Shown: positions 9,204-18,812 of the stretch, in pieces
Numbering within the stretch: the stretch's first letter is position 1
How the letters are laid out: each line of letters begins with the position of its first letter
Assembly (NCBI GenBank): GCA_002426755.1
Contig: DINI01000005.1
Coordinates: 1 to 38,781, forward strand
Origin: Flavobacteriaceae bacterium UBA5544
GTDB lineage: Bacteria > Bacteroidota > Bacteroidia > Flavobacteriales > Flavobacteriaceae
DNA: 38,781 bases
Direction: 5' to 3'
Translations under genes and position numbers: made by a program
The notes under the pieces: generated by a model
The model's input: only the letters and a program-made list of their open reading frames with translations
The model's database searches: none
What the model was told of the DNA's origin: nothing

Positions 9204-12200
9204 TCAAGATGGATATTCATTGGGTGTACAACCATACACTTCTTTAAAGCACTTGATAAAATAAGATGGTGTATTGAAACCCACCTGATAGGCGATTTCG
9301 GAAATGGTTGCGTCAGACTGTTTAAGTAATGGGAGTGCCAATTTTAAACGTTGTGTCCTTATAAATTCGGAAGCAGATATCCCCACAATGGCATTGAGTT
9401 TTCTATGTAATTGGGTTCGGCTCATCTGCATAATTTCTGCAAAGCGTTCGCTAGTAAACTCTGGATTGGTAATCTCTTTGTCCAACACGGCTTTCAATCG
9501 TTTAAGAAATTCGGCTTCTGTTGAAGTTATGGCTAATTCTGGATTGATGGTAAAATCCTTACTGAAATGTTTTTGCAACAATTGTCTGTTTTCAATGAGT
9601 TTCTCTACCCGTATTTTCAACTTTTCACTATTGAACGGTTTTGTAATGTAAGCATCAGCTCCAGTTTTCAATCCTTTAATCTCATTCTCCTCTCCTACTT
9701 TTGCAGTCAACAAGATGATGGGGATATGGCTCGTTAGTTCGTTGTACTTTAATTCGTTGCACAATTCAATACCGTCTTGAACTGGCATCATAATATCGCT
9801 GATGATGATATCTGGCAAATCTTTGACGGCGTTCTCAATCCCTACTTTTCCGTTATTAGCTTCGATAATGTCATACTCCTCTTTGAATATAGAAACTATA
9901 AATGTTCTAATATCTTTATTATCCTCAACAATCAACAGAGTTGGTTTCGAAGCAATCGTTTCTCTTTCCGAAGGTGTTTGTAAGGAATGGATTGTTGCTT
10001 CGGGATTGATTTTTACTTCTGATGACAAGAAAGCTTCTTTATGAATCGGCAAGGTGACCGTAAATTGGATTTTATCATCATCTATATTATTAGCGAGGAT
10101 GCTTCCTTTGGACAAATTCACCAACTCTTTCACCAATGCCAATCCCACGCCAACACCATCGGAAGCCACATCATCCTGATAGAATCGCTGAAAGAGTTTG
10201 CCAAAATCCTTTTGTAAAATGGTATTGTTGACATTTATAATAGACAACACCATCGCATTACTTTGCTCATTGGCATCAAAAATGATTTCGCTGTTTTCAG
10301 GCGCATATTTTATTGCATTTGACAATAAGTTGGATGCCACTTTTTCAATGATATCCGTATCGTACCATACTTGTTTTAAATCATTGATGTCGCTGATAAT
10401 GGTAATATTTTTATTATCGGCTTTATATTGAAATGCCGCCACAATCTGTTTTAAAAGGATATTCAAATTACCTTCAGAAACGATCAATCGTAATTGTCCA
10501 GAATCTATCATTGATAAATCCAACATCTGATTGACGAGATTTAAAAGTCGGTTGGCATTTTGCTTTACGAGGTTGAGTTCTGTTCTATCCTCTTGGTTTA
10601 AAGTATCTTTTGATAATTGGTGTTCAATGGGGCCAGAAATTAAGGTCAGAGGCGTTCTAAATTCATGTGAAATATTGGTATAAAGCTTTGTTTTGAACTC
10701 ATCCAACTTTTTTAAGCGTTCGGTTTCGGCATGCTCTAACTTCAATTGAATTTTAACTTCCCAACGAAACTTTAAATATCTATAAATGATTACAATGAGC
10801 GCCAAAATACCAATCAGATAGAGGAATTTGGCCAAATTGGAAGCGTACCATGGTTTCAAAATCTCAAACGAATAGGTAGCTGGGGTTTTATTCCACACAC
10901 CATCATAATTACTAGACATCACCATAAATGTATAGGTATCTGGTGGCAAATTAGTGTAATGCGCTACGTTTATAGGCTCGGGCATTGACCAATCTGCATC
11001 ATGGTTCACTAATTTATATTTGTAAAGGTTTTGTTCAGGTTGGGAAAAATGTAGGGCTGCAAAGGTGAAGGTCACTGTATTCTGATTATATGGAAAAACA
11101 GGGCTTTCTATCATTTCGCGTTCCTTTCCAAATATTTCAAGTTTTGAAATGACAGTTTTTGGTTGCGATTTGTTAAAGGTAATAGTACTGGGGTCGAACC
11201 AATTTACGCCTTCAAGACCGCCAAAATAAAGTTGTCCATTATCACCTTTATAGTAAGCACCTGTGTTGAATTCGAATGCTTGAAGACCACTGTAACTTAA
11301 ATAATTTTCAATTGATAACTTCGTGTCATCTTTCAACCCAAACCTCGTGATACCTTTATTTGAACTTAACCACAAATTATCATTTTCATCTGGTAAAATG
11401 CCATAGATGACATTGTTGGAAAGACCATCCTCAATGGTATAAGTCTTGACCGTATCATTTGAAACGTCATAAGCTTTTAATCCATTTCCATTAGTCCCTA
11501 CCCACAGAATATCATTGTCAAAGTATAAGGATTTAATTTTATCAGGAACGGTCTTTATTTCTTTTATGGTCCCTGTAGATTGATTCAGCACAAAGAGCCC
11601 ATTGTCTTCAGTTCCAATCCATAATTGATTGTTGGCAGATGATTCAACAGTCCTGATATTGTTGGATGTTAATGCCGAATTTTCTGAAGTAAACGAGTTT
11701 ATAACACCGCTATGTTTATCAAATTGTATCAACCCACCATCTCTTGTACAAAGCCAAATTTGATGGTGTTTGTCTTTAACTATTTTCCAAATGGTCCTAT
11801 GCTCCAAATCAGGAAAAGAGCGAAATTTACCTCCAGTTGTCATAATCTGCAAGCCTTTACCTTGATGACCAATCCAAAGTTCTTCATCGTGAAAAAGCAA
11901 ACTCATGATACGGTCGCTTGACAATTCAGAATTTTGAACCGTATAGGTTTTATAATGATTGGATGATGAGTTAATGGAAGTCAATCCTTTCCCAGATGTG
12001 CCCAGCCACATGGTTTCATTTTTATCAATGGCAATTGCCCTGACCACGTCCACATGAACATCAATGGGAGTTTGAGAATTGGTGATAATATTGAACTTTT
12101 TCAAATGCTCATCATAATAACTCAACCCAGCCCCATCGGTACCCAACCAAATGGTTCCTGTGAAATCTTCATAAAGGCATAACACATCATCATAATGCAA

Positions 12201-13109
12201 GGCATACGGGTCATTTTTATTGGCAATGCAATGTTGAACACTTTTGGTATCAATATCTATAATATAGGCTCCATCTCCATAGGTAGCTAACCAAAGTCTG
12301 TTGTTTTTATCCACTAAAATGTCTTGAATATTCGAATTGTCCGGAAGTTTTGAATGTTCAAATTTTAAAAACTTTTTGTTATCCTTTGTCTTAAAATACA
12401 AACCATTACCAAAAGTTCCCAGCCAAATGGTACCATCCTTGGATAGTGCCAAGGAGCTAAAATGGTTCACTTTATTTGGAGTGTCACATTTTGAAATCCT
12501 ATCCCTTTCAATTTGATAAATATGTTCTGAAGTTACCACCAACAGACCCAAATCGCTCTCCATCAACTCGTAAATAGGAGTATCTACAAAAGAATCTTTA
12601 AAGATTGGTAGCGTATCTTTTGTTTTGGAATTTATCTTAAAAAGCCCATTATCATAGGTTCCTACATAAAAGTCTTTGCTATTAACTTGCAAAATGCAAC
12701 TAGCAGATGTAATGCCTTTTATAAGATTAAAACTGTTGATTTCTTGGTTGAAATATTCCAAGCGGCCAGAATTTGAAATAATCCAAAAGCCTCCCGAATT
12801 ATCAATGTAGGTTTTACCCAATTTACTATAGGTAGGCCGTGTAACGTCTTCAAACTGTTTATTATAAAACTCAAAAGTTCTTCCATCGTACTTATTGAGT
12901 CCATCTTGTGTAGCAAACCACATATAGCCAAGGCTGTCTTGGGAAATACTTACTACACTGTTTTGGGACAAACCCTGCTCTACGGTCAACTCGTTGAAAG
13001 AAATCTGTTTTGAATTTGTGACTGAAGTCGCTTGGAAAGTATCATTTTCTTGAGAAAACAAAACGAAAGGTATCATTAAAGCTATATATGCCCTTATAGC
13101 ATAATCCAT
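9204..13109 (-). CDS. Hybrid two-component system sensor/regulator (HTCS)
   Basis: The 1301-residue protein joins a whole two-component system in one chain. A signal/anchor sequence is followed by ~12-14 two-component-propeller repeats (pattern IWLGTxGxGLxxY; residues ~45-650), a Y_Y_Y-type domain (~680-750) and one membrane segment (FLYLIGILALIVIIYRYLKF). The cytoplasmic part has a histidine kinase with phospho-acceptor His815 (NISHEFRTPL), N-box SNLLSNAIKYAP and G-box GVGVGLALVKEL. A receiver with Asp1105 (IIISDIMMP) and a C-terminal AraC-type double HTH follow. Such proteins usually sense glycans in the periplasm and activate a neighbouring polysaccharide utilisation locus, but none lies here, so the target is unknown. 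Confidence 0.95.
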   Translation of the reverse strand: MDYAIRAYIALMIPFVLFSQENDTFQATSVTNSKQISFNELTVEQGLSQNSVVSISQDSLGYMWFATQDGLNKYDGRTFEFYNKQFEDVTRPTYSKLGKTYIDNSGGFWIISNSGRLEYFNQEINSFNLIKGITSASCILQVNSKDFYVGTYDNGLFKINSKTKDTLPIFKDSFVDTPIYELMESDLGLLVVTSEHIYQIERDRISKCDTPNKVNHFSSLALSKDGTIWLGTFGNGLYFKTKDNKKFLKFEHSKLPDNSNIQDILVDKNNRLWLATYGDGAYIIDIDTKSVQHCIANKNDPYALHYDDVLCLYEDFTGTIWLGTDGAGLSYYDEHLKKFNIITNSQTPIDVHVDVVRAIAIDKNETMWLGTSGKGLTSINSSSNHYKTYTVQNSELSSDRIMSLLFHDEELWIGHQGKGLQIMTTGGKFRSFPDLEHRTIWKIVKDKHHQIWLCTRDGGLIQFDKHSGVINSFTSENSALTSNNIRTVESSANNQLWIGTEDNGLFVLNQSTGTIKEIKTVPDKIKSLYFDNDILWVGTNGNGLKAYDVSNDTVKTYTIEDGLSNNVIYGILPDENDNLWLSSNKGITRFGLKDDTKLSIENYLSYSGLQAFEFNTGAYYKGDNGQLYFGGLEGVNWFDPSTITFNKSQPKTVISKLEIFGKEREMIESPVFPYNQNTVTFTFAALHFSQPEQNLYKYKLVNHDADWSMPEPINVAHYTNLPPDTYTFMVMSSNYDGVWNKTPATYSFEILKPWYASNLAKFLYLIGILALIVIIYRYLKFRWEVKIQLKLEHAETERLKKLDEFKTKLYTNISHEFRTPLTLISGPIEHQLSKDTLNQEDRTELNLVKQNANRLLNLVNQMLDLSMIDSGQLRLIVSEGNLNILLKQIVAAFQYKADNKNITIISDINDLKQVWYDTDIIEKVASNLLSNAIKYAPENSEIIFDANEQSNAMVLSIINVNNTILQKDFGKLFQRFYQDDVASDGVGVGLALVKELVNLSKGSILANNIDDDKIQFTVTLPIHKEAFLSSEVKINPEATIHSLQTPSERETIASKPTLLIVEDNKDIRTFIVSIFKEEYDIIEANNGKVGIENAVKDLPDIIISDIMMPVQDGIELCNELKYNELTSHIPIILLTAKVGEENEIKGLKTGADAYITKPFNSEKLKIRVEKLIENRQLLQKHFSKDFTINPELAITSTEAEFLKRLKAVLDKEITNPEFTSERFAEIMQMSRTQLHRKLNAIVGISASEFIRTQRLKLALPLLKQSDATISEIAYQVGFNTPSYFIKCFKEVYGCTPNEYPS

Positions 13110-13183
13110 ATTATATCAGCTAGTTGCTTAAATATACTAAAGTAAATTTAAATAAGAGGAAATCCCTGTTGAACCAATAATTA

Positions 13184-13203
13184 ATAGTCTTTGATAAGAC
13201 TAT
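13184..13203. terminator. Eight-base-pair hairpin downstream of aminotransferase gene
   Basis: ATAGTCTT (13184-13191) and AAGACTAT (13196-13203) form a perfect stem with a four-base loop. It lies ten bases past the stop of the aminotransferase gene and ahead of the HTCS start. There is no T-run on the minus strand, so it may be a weak terminator or an operator for the HTCS gene. Confidence 0.35.
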
Positions 13204-13212
13204 AAAATGGAA

Positions 13213-14418
13213 CTAGTTACAATGAGCCAAAACAGATTGGATGGCATCCACCATTTTTGAGGCTCTTTGTTTGACTTCATCCTCTGTCCAAGAAAGCTTC
13301 ACAAGACATGAAATGTTTCTTCCAATAAAATGGTCAGACTGGTTAAAGGTCTTGGATTTAAGATATTCCAATCCGTCTATAACCTCCTTGGAAATTGGAT
13401 ATAAAGATTTTATATCCTTTAAATGTTCCCATTTACGAACATAGTGCCAGTTGTTGTCATAATAATGAAAACAGCCATCAATGCCTGCTTCTTTAAGTGC
13501 TTTGGAAGCTTGACGGGCGGTTTCTAATTCTGGTAGAAAAAAGTTCAAAAATGCATAGCTTTCCTCACCGCCATCAGGCACAGTTCGGAAAGTGATGTCA
13601 GGAATGATTGACAGAGCATTCCGTAATATGGTGTAATGTTTCTTTTGAATATTAATAAACTCCGGCAATCGTCTCGCTTGCGCAAGCCCCACGGCTGCAT
13701 TCAGTTCTGAAATCCTAAAATTATATCCTAAAAAAGGATGGGTTTCGGCGCCTCTATCATTGCCTACATGGTCATGACCATGGTCTGAATAGTGGTCGGC
13801 ATTCTTATAATAGTCTTGATTGTTGGTCACTACGCCACCACCTTCTCCGCAAGTGACGGTTTTTACAAAATCGAAAGAAAAACATCCAACATCACCTATA
13901 GTGCCAAGTGCTTTTCCTTTGTAAGTTGCTCCAATCGCCTGACAGGCATCTTCTATCAATAAGAGTTGGTGTTCATCGCAGATTGCTTTAAGCGCATCCA
14001 AATCTGCCATGCTGCCACACATGTGTACTGGCATGACTGCTTTGGTTTTTGGTGTGATTGCGTTTTTAACCGCTTTGATATCCAAGGTTAATGAATCATC
14101 GATATCCACCAATATAGGAATGGCACCCAACATCATAATGGCTTCAAAACTCGCCACGAAGGTAAAACATGGTAAAATGACTTCATCCCCTGCTCCAACG
14201 CCAGCAATTGCAAGTGCCACAGAGACTGCGGCAGTACCACTATTAACCAATTGCACGTGCTGTACATTCAATTGTTGTTGCAATTCGGATTCCAATTCTT
14301 TGGCTTTCCAATGCCCTTGGCGCATGCCGTCAAAGCCATAACGCATCAAGACACCCGTATTGAGCACATCGTTCACTTCCTTGCGCTCTAAATCGCCAAA
14401 CAATTCAAATCCAGGCAT
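13213..14418 (-). CDS. DegT/DnrJ/EryC1/StrS-family PLP aminotransferase
   Basis: The 401-residue protein has the fold-type-I aminotransferase landmarks of the sugar aminotransferase family. These are NSGTAAVSVAL near residue 59 (phosphate binding), EDACQAIGATYKGK with Asp157 (pyridine ring), and FSFDFVKTVTCGEGG with Lys186 as the Schiff-base lysine. The family transfers an amino group to keto-sugars on nucleotide carriers for surface polysaccharides or antibiotics. No other sugar-nucleotide gene lies nearby, so the substrate cannot be inferred. The ATG at 14418 gives MPGFELFGDLERKEV, a normal start for the family. A thioredoxin-fold gene ends just upstream and may share the transcript. Confidence 0.92.
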   Translation of the reverse strand: MPGFELFGDLERKEVNDVLNTGVLMRYGFDGMRQGHWKAKELESELQQQLNVQHVQLVNSGTAAVSVALAIAGVGAGDEVILPCFTFVASFEAIMMLGAIPILVDIDDSLTLDIKAVKNAITPKTKAVMPVHMCGSMADLDALKAICDEHQLLLIEDACQAIGATYKGKALGTIGDVGCFSFDFVKTVTCGEGGGVVTNNQDYYKNADHYSDHGHDHVGNDRGAETHPFLGYNFRISELNAAVGLAQARRLPEFINIQKKHYTILRNALSIIPDITFRTVPDGGEESYAFLNFFLPELETARQASKALKEAGIDGCFHYYDNNWHYVRKWEHLKDIKSLYPISKEVIDGLEYLKSKTFNQSDHFIGRNISCLVKLSWTEDEVKQRASKMVDAIQSVLAHCN

Positions 14419-14426
14419 AAAAATCT

Positions 14427-14867
14427 TTATTTTAAAGTATTCAAAAAAGTTAAATAGTTCTCAATGGCAGCATCATCTGTAGTGAGAAGTGGTTGGCCCA
14501 GTTCCTTACCATTGCTGTCTAATGCTATCACCGACGGGAATGTGGAAGATTTATTGTAATGCATCGACAATCGGCGTTGTTTTATTACATTTAAATCAGT
14601 GGTTTTAATGTCATAATCAGAACCATCGAGCATAAGAAATACAAAATTATCGGCAATGGTCTTAAAAGCATCTTGTTTAAAGAATTTGGTGTAGAACTCT
14701 AAACAGGCCTCGCAATCATTTTTGGTGAAATATACCAAAATGTCCTTATTCTCTGACTTGGCCAACTCCGACGCTTCATTAAAATCTTTTTTCCAAGATA
14801 ATTGTACCTCTTGTGCTGTTATGGAAAGGCTGAAACAGACTGCCAATATGAATAAAAATCTTCGCAT
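14427..14867 (-). CDS. Periplasmic thioredoxin-fold protein
   Basis: The 146-residue product starts with a signal peptide (MRRFLFILAVCFSLSITAQ). It then shows a thioredoxin-like core: ILVYFTKNDCEACLEFYTKFF with a CEAC active-site pair, and the conserved cis-proline region SSTFPSVIALDSNGKEL. It belongs with the thioredoxin_7/DUF255-like group acting in the periplasm, reducing or isomerising disulfides. The partner protein is unknown. Its stop lies eight bases before the aminotransferase start, so the two are probably co-transcribed, although a functional link is not obvious. Confidence 0.82.
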   Translation of the reverse strand: MRRFLFILAVCFSLSITAQEVQLSWKKDFNEASELAKSENKDILVYFTKNDCEACLEFYTKFFKQDAFKTIADNFVFLMLDGSDYDIKTTDLNVIKQRRLSMHYNKSSTFPSVIALDSNGKELGQPLLTTDDAAIENYLTFLNTLK

Positions 14868-14940
14868 TGTATTATTGGTTTAATAAAGAAACAAATATAA
14901 CTGAATCCTTTAGTGGTTCAAAAGGAAAATCGTGTTTTAA

Positions 14941-15570
14941 CTACAATTCCACCACAGCTTCGTGGAGTTGCTTGCGAACTTTCTTAAACCCAGCAAACAT
15001 ATCGTCCTTGTGTCTGTAGCCAACTGGCAACAACAAGCTAGATTTCAAGTTTTTGTCTTTTAACCCTAAAATGGCGTCAAAACGGGCTGCATCAAAACCT
15101 TCCATCGGGCAAGAGTCTATTCCTTCGACAGCACAGACGGTCATAAGATTGCCGAGTGCAATATAAGTTTGCTTAATGCTCCACTCCTGACGTTCCTCTT
15201 TGGTCATGTCGCGCATCATTACTTTTAGGTCTGCCGTGTAAGGCTCCAAAATAGTTTCGGGTGTGCTTCTAATATCGATTACATTGTCAAAATGTGCATC
15301 GACATCCTTATCTGATATATTATCATGAATGCAAATGACCAACAAATGGGAGGCATTTAATACCTGTGCCTGCCCGAAGGAATGTTCCATCAATTGTTTT
15401 CTAATCGTCTTATCTTGAATGACCAAAAGTTTGATGGTCTGTAATCCAAAAGAGGTGGCGGTGAGGTTAAACGCCTGTTTAAGTATATTTAGTTTTTCAT
15501 CTGAAAGCAGTTTATCAGCATCAAACTTTTTGGTGGCATAGCGCCATTGTAATTGTTGTATGATATCCAT
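14941..15570 (-). CDS. Nitroreductase-family NAD(P)H-dependent oxidoreductase
   Basis: The 209-residue protein is the usual length for a single-domain FMN nitroreductase. It begins LQWRYATKKFDADKLLSDEKL, the phosphate-contacting RYATKKFD motif of the NfsB/YdjA-like group. TATSFGLQTIKLLVIQD and ALGNLMTVCAVEGIDSCPMEGFD follow; the last segment contributes to the FMN and dimer pocket. Members are cytosolic dimers that reduce quinones, nitroaromatics or flavins with NAD(P)H. The physiological substrate cannot be told. The gene stands alone, with a TAnnTTTG-like box 20 bases ahead of its ATG. Confidence 0.9.
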   Translation of the reverse strand: MDIIQQLQWRYATKKFDADKLLSDEKLNILKQAFNLTATSFGLQTIKLLVIQDKTIRKQLMEHSFGQAQVLNASHLLVICIHDNISDKDVDAHFDNVIDIRSTPETILEPYTADLKVMMRDMTKEERQEWSIKQTYIALGNLMTVCAVEGIDSCPMEGFDAARFDAILGLKDKNLKSSLLLPVGYRHKDDMFAGFKKVRKQLHEAVVEL

Positions 15571-15589
15571 TGGGATTGTATTCTTTGTG

Positions 15590-15597
15590 CAAAAATA
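15590..15597 (-). promoter_or_regulatory. Candidate Bacteroidota -7 box for nitroreductase gene
   Basis: Read on the minus strand this is TATTTTTG, a perfect TAnnTTTG match, 20 bases before the nitroreductase ATG. A TTTG at 15627-15630 is too far upstream to be a standard -33 partner, so only the -7 box is supported. Confidence 0.35.
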
Positions 15598-15710
15598 GTG
15601 GAAACCAATGGAATTTTGTTTTATGACAAATGACGATATGTAATACTGGTATATTTAAAAACTATGTATACTTTGCATGATTTATCATAAATTTCACTCT
15701 TTTATATCCA

Positions 15711-16586
15711 TTAATTGAGATGTACTTCCATAATATTGGCACTCACATCACCTGCTTCATTGGAAATATAAAGTGTTCCATCACTACTGAACGTGATCCC
15801 TTCTGGCTGTGCAAAACTGTCATCCAATTTATGAACTTTTTTGATGTTTCCCGCGGTGTCCAATATCAATAACTTTGGCTTTTTCCCTTCTAGTACATAA
15901 ATTTCCTTTGTCTTGGGATGAATGGCGATATCGGACGGGTTGAAGGTTTTTTGGATGTTCTTGTGTTCAAATTCCTTTAATTGGTCGTCGGTTAAATTGA
16001 TTTTTACAATGGGTTGAGACTCCATAGTTTTGGTTTTTAGCGGAATCTGATAAATATTCTTAAACATATGATTCGCCAAATCCATATCTTTTGGAGTGGT
16101 CAAAAACCTTTGGTTCTCGGCATCAAAAGTTAGACTTTCCATATTATTTTTTGATGAAAACACGGTTTGGAATTCTGAAATTTTTCTGTCTTCAGACCTA
16201 AAATTCTTCACTTCGTAAATCAAACCGTCACTTCGCATCACATAAGCGTCATTGTTCACAATAGCAATCCCTTCGTAATCTCCTGCTTCTGCGAATTTAA
16301 AAGTATCTACAATGTCACTTTTTTCAATATCATAGATAAAAATGATACCATCTTCATCTTGAATACAGGCAAAGGTGTTGTTTTCTATCCATGTGATGCC
16401 GCTTATTTCGTTTAATTCCTCGGGAAGGTTCCATGTCTTTGGTATGAGGTAATCGGAAGGCATCTGATACTCCTTAACCACACTATTTTTAGTAATTGCT
16501 TTCGTAACGGGCGCTTGTAGGGCCAATAAAACAAGCCCAACGATAATTACCAATACGGTCAGTAAATTTGATTTTATGAATTTCAT
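15711..16586 (-). CDS. SdiA-regulated-like beta-propeller protein, membrane-anchored
   Basis: A single N-terminal membrane segment (NLLTVLVIIVGLVLLALQAP) anchors a ~250-residue periplasmic domain. Spaced propeller elements are visible: NEISGITWIENNTFACIQDEDG, EAGDYEGIAIVNNDAYVM, FNPSDIAIHPKTKEIYVLEG and FAQPEGITFSSDGTLYISNEAG. This order fits the SdiA-regulated/phytase-like beta-propeller group, some of which bind metal through the acidic residues after each strand. A catalytic role is uncertain. It lies just downstream of a minus-strand two-component pair but is separated from it by ~85 bases, so it may be on its own or the same transcript. Confidence 0.8.
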   Translation of the reverse strand: MKFIKSNLLTVLVIIVGLVLLALQAPVTKAITKNSVVKEYQMPSDYLIPKTWNLPEELNEISGITWIENNTFACIQDEDGIIFIYDIEKSDIVDTFKFAEAGDYEGIAIVNNDAYVMRSDGLIYEVKNFRSEDRKISEFQTVFSSKNNMESLTFDAENQRFLTTPKDMDLANHMFKNIYQIPLKTKTMESQPIVKINLTDDQLKEFEHKNIQKTFNPSDIAIHPKTKEIYVLEGKKPKLLILDTAGNIKKVHKLDDSFAQPEGITFSSDGTLYISNEAGDVSANIMEVHLN

Positions 16587-16670
16587 GAGTCCTAATATTT
16601 ATCACAAATCTCCATTACAAAACTGAAAACATTCTGGAATAAGATGTGACAAAGAAAAGTTTAAGACTTT

Positions 16671-17945
16671 TTAACGTTCGGTAAAAAATTGGAGGCGAAA
16701 GATGTGTAGTTCGTCAAATTGATAGGACAAGTTTAAATTATATTTATCCGCGATGGCTTTACTGATTGCGAGACCGAGACCTGTGGATTTTTTATTGGTG
16801 CTGATCTTCTTAAATCGAGAGAACAATAACTTTTGATTCATCACTTCAGAATCGGAGGTATTTGAAATCGACCAGCTATTTTGGTCAATCTGAATTCTAA
16901 TTTCAGTGTCTGACTTGCCATGTACGAGAGCGTTTTTAATTAAATTGGTCAGTAAAACAATGGCAAGGTCTTTATTCATTCGATAATGAATGGAGTTCTT
17001 AACTTCCAGATGAATGGAGGTATTTCGATGTGTTGCCAAATCATCAAAATCTGAAATGATGTCCTGTGTCAACTCCATAAAATCGACCAATTCTTCTTCA
17101 GTGAATTGTTGATTCTCGATTTTAGAAAGCAACAAAAGTGATTTGTTTAAGCGTGTTAAGCGACCCAAATTGTCAAGTATAGAAGCTAATTCTTTGGTTT
17201 GCAATTCGCTCAAAGGATGGTTCTCCAAAAACAATTCCAATTTATTGATGCTAATGGCCAAGGGCGTTTGCAATTCGTGGGATGCGTTTTCGATGAACTG
17301 TTTTTGTTCGGTATAGCTGTCTTTTGATTTTTTGATAAGTTTGATAATGGTTTCGTTCAATAGTTGGAACTCATCTATGGCAGTAGATTGTGTGGTAATT
17401 TGTTCGTCTTTTTCAATTTTGAAAGTTTTCAATTGTGAAATGGAATGATAAAAAGGTTTCCAAATTTTCCGCAGCATAAAATTGTTCAGAAATAAAATAA
17501 TAATGACCATCAACACATAGAGACCGACGAGATACTTGACCAAATCTTGAATAAGGTCGTCTTCCTCCACCATAGAAGTAATGATTTTGAGCTTGTAATG
17601 GTTGCCATTTTGTTGCATCGTGCTTTCATAAATCCGGACCGGCTCAAAATCGTCCTCATTATGCATGTACATGAGCGTATCTCGGTAACTTTCCTTAAAA
17701 TTCTCATAAGTATATGTTGAGATAGGCTTAAAAGCATACACGTGTTTATCAAAATCCTGATGCTCCAAAATAGATGGGTCTTCGGATGCGCGCTTCAACA
17801 ACAGAATTTTTTGGTTTTCGAGACCATCATCCAGACTGTCATAAATTTCATCGAGCATAGCGTAATAAAAAGCAATTGCCCAAATAGTAATGATGGGCAA
17901 CAACACCAAGGACAAATATTTTGAAGTGTGGTTGAGCAGTTTCAT
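16671..17945 (-). CDS. Sensor histidine kinase
   Basis: The 424-residue protein has two membrane segments (around residues 10-30 and 138-158) bracketing a ~105-residue periplasmic sensor domain. The cytoplasmic half has the H-box QFIENASHELQTPLA with phospho-acceptor His223, N-box LLTNLIKNALVHGKSD and G2 box KKSTGLGLAISKAI. It should phosphorylate the response regulator encoded immediately upstream. The kinase ATG and regulator TGA share one base (TGATG), so the two are translationally coupled. The signal is unknown. Confidence 0.95.
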   Translation of the reverse strand: MKLLNHTSKYLSLVLLPIITIWAIAFYYAMLDEIYDSLDDGLENQKILLLKRASEDPSILEHQDFDKHVYAFKPISTYTYENFKESYRDTLMYMHNEDDFEPVRIYESTMQQNGNHYKLKIITSMVEEDDLIQDLVKYLVGLYVLMVIIILFLNNFMLRKIWKPFYHSISQLKTFKIEKDEQITTQSTAIDEFQLLNETIIKLIKKSKDSYTEQKQFIENASHELQTPLAISINKLELFLENHPLSELQTKELASILDNLGRLTRLNKSLLLLSKIENQQFTEEELVDFMELTQDIISDFDDLATHRNTSIHLEVKNSIHYRMNKDLAIVLLTNLIKNALVHGKSDTEIRIQIDQNSWSISNTSDSEVMNQKLLFSRFKKISTNKKSTGLGLAISKAIADKYNLNLSYQFDELHIFRLQFFTER

Positions 17946-18616
17946 CAGTCGAGGTTCAATTTGTAACCTACGCCATAAACCGCTTCAATGGTGAAGCTGG
18001 AATGTTCCATTTTTTTACGTAGATTTTTGATTTGGGAATAGATAAAATCAAAACTATCGGATTGGTCAATATGGTCGCCCCAAACGTGTTCCGCCAACGC
18101 TGCTTTTGTGACCAATCGGTTTTTGTTGGTAACCAAATACATCAAAATATCATACTCCTTTCGGTTCAAATCAATTGGAGTGTTATCAACAACCACTTCC
18201 CTATTTTCTGGATTGATAGACACATTGCCCAATTCCAGCAATTGCTGACCCTTAAAATTCAAACGTCGTAAAACGGCATTCACACGTGCATGCAATTCAG
18301 CCATGTGAAATGGTTTAGGCAAATAATCGTCAGCTCCCAGATTTAGACCTTTCAATCGGTCGTCCAGTGAATCCTTGGCAGAAACGATGATGACACCCTC
18401 ATTTTTTCCATTATTTTTCAACTGTTTTAGAAGCTCCAATCCGTCGCCATCTGGCAATGTGATGTCCAATAAAATACAGTCGTATTCATAAACACCCATT
18501 TTATTACTGGCAGTTTCATAATCTGAAGCTGTTTCCACTTGGTAATGCTCACGCTCCAAAGTACGGCGCATATTATCAAGCATTTCCGGTTCATCTTCTA
18601 TAATCAAAACTTTCAT
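17945..18616 (-). CDS. OmpR/PhoB-family response regulator
   Basis: The ATG at 18616 (MKVLIIEDEPEMLD) is the natural start; an upstream TTG at 18625 adds only three residues. The receiver has the acidic pocket, phospho-accepting Asp51 (CILLDITLPDGDG), a VSAKD switch and the LPKPF lysine. The C-terminal ~95 residues are a winged helix (LNRKEYDILMYLVTNKNRLVT ... SFDFIYSQIKNLRKK ... VYGVGYKLN) that binds DNA. It is the partner of the overlapping kinase. A divergent gene for a secreted PepSY-like protein starts 197 bases away, and a dyad in between is a plausible binding site. Confidence 0.95.
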   Translation of the reverse strand: MKVLIIEDEPEMLDNMRRTLEREHYQVETASDYETASNKMGVYEYDCILLDITLPDGDGLELLKQLKNNGKNEGVIIVSAKDSLDDRLKGLNLGADDYLPKPFHMAELHARVNAVLRRLNFKGQQLLELGNVSINPENREVVVDNTPIDLNRKEYDILMYLVTNKNRLVTKAALAEHVWGDHIDQSDSFDFIYSQIKNLRKKMEHSSFTIEAVYGVGYKLNLD

Positions 18617-18648
18617 CGGTAACAATTTCTTTCCACAACAATATAAAC

Positions 18649-18656
18649 CAAATCTA
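18649..18656 (-). promoter_or_regulatory. Candidate -7 promoter box for the two-component operon
   Basis: On the minus strand this reads TAGATTTG, a perfect TAnnTTTG match, about 33 bases upstream of the response regulator ATG. No convincing TTTG -33 box lies at the usual distance. Confidence 0.4.
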
Positions 18657-18749
18657 AAAACATTTGGGAATTTTGTCCTTTTAATTTGATGTCGATTATT
18701 TATTTCCTATCAACCATTTTTTTTACAAAACATTAACACATTTAGGTCT

Positions 18750-18776
18750 TTGATTCCCGATTCTTTACAGAATCAA
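18750..18776. promoter_or_regulatory. Inverted repeat between divergent regulator and PepSY-like genes
   Basis: TTGATTC (18750-18756) is the exact inverse complement of GAATCAA (18770-18776), separated by 13 bases. It lies between the divergently transcribed response regulator and the PepSY-like gene, 37 bases before the latter's start. It could be an operator for the adjacent response regulator, although OmpR-type regulators more often bind direct repeats. Confidence 0.35.
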
Positions 18777-18812
18777 TGAGGTTCTTTGTATCAAATTAAA
18801 AACAATTTAATT

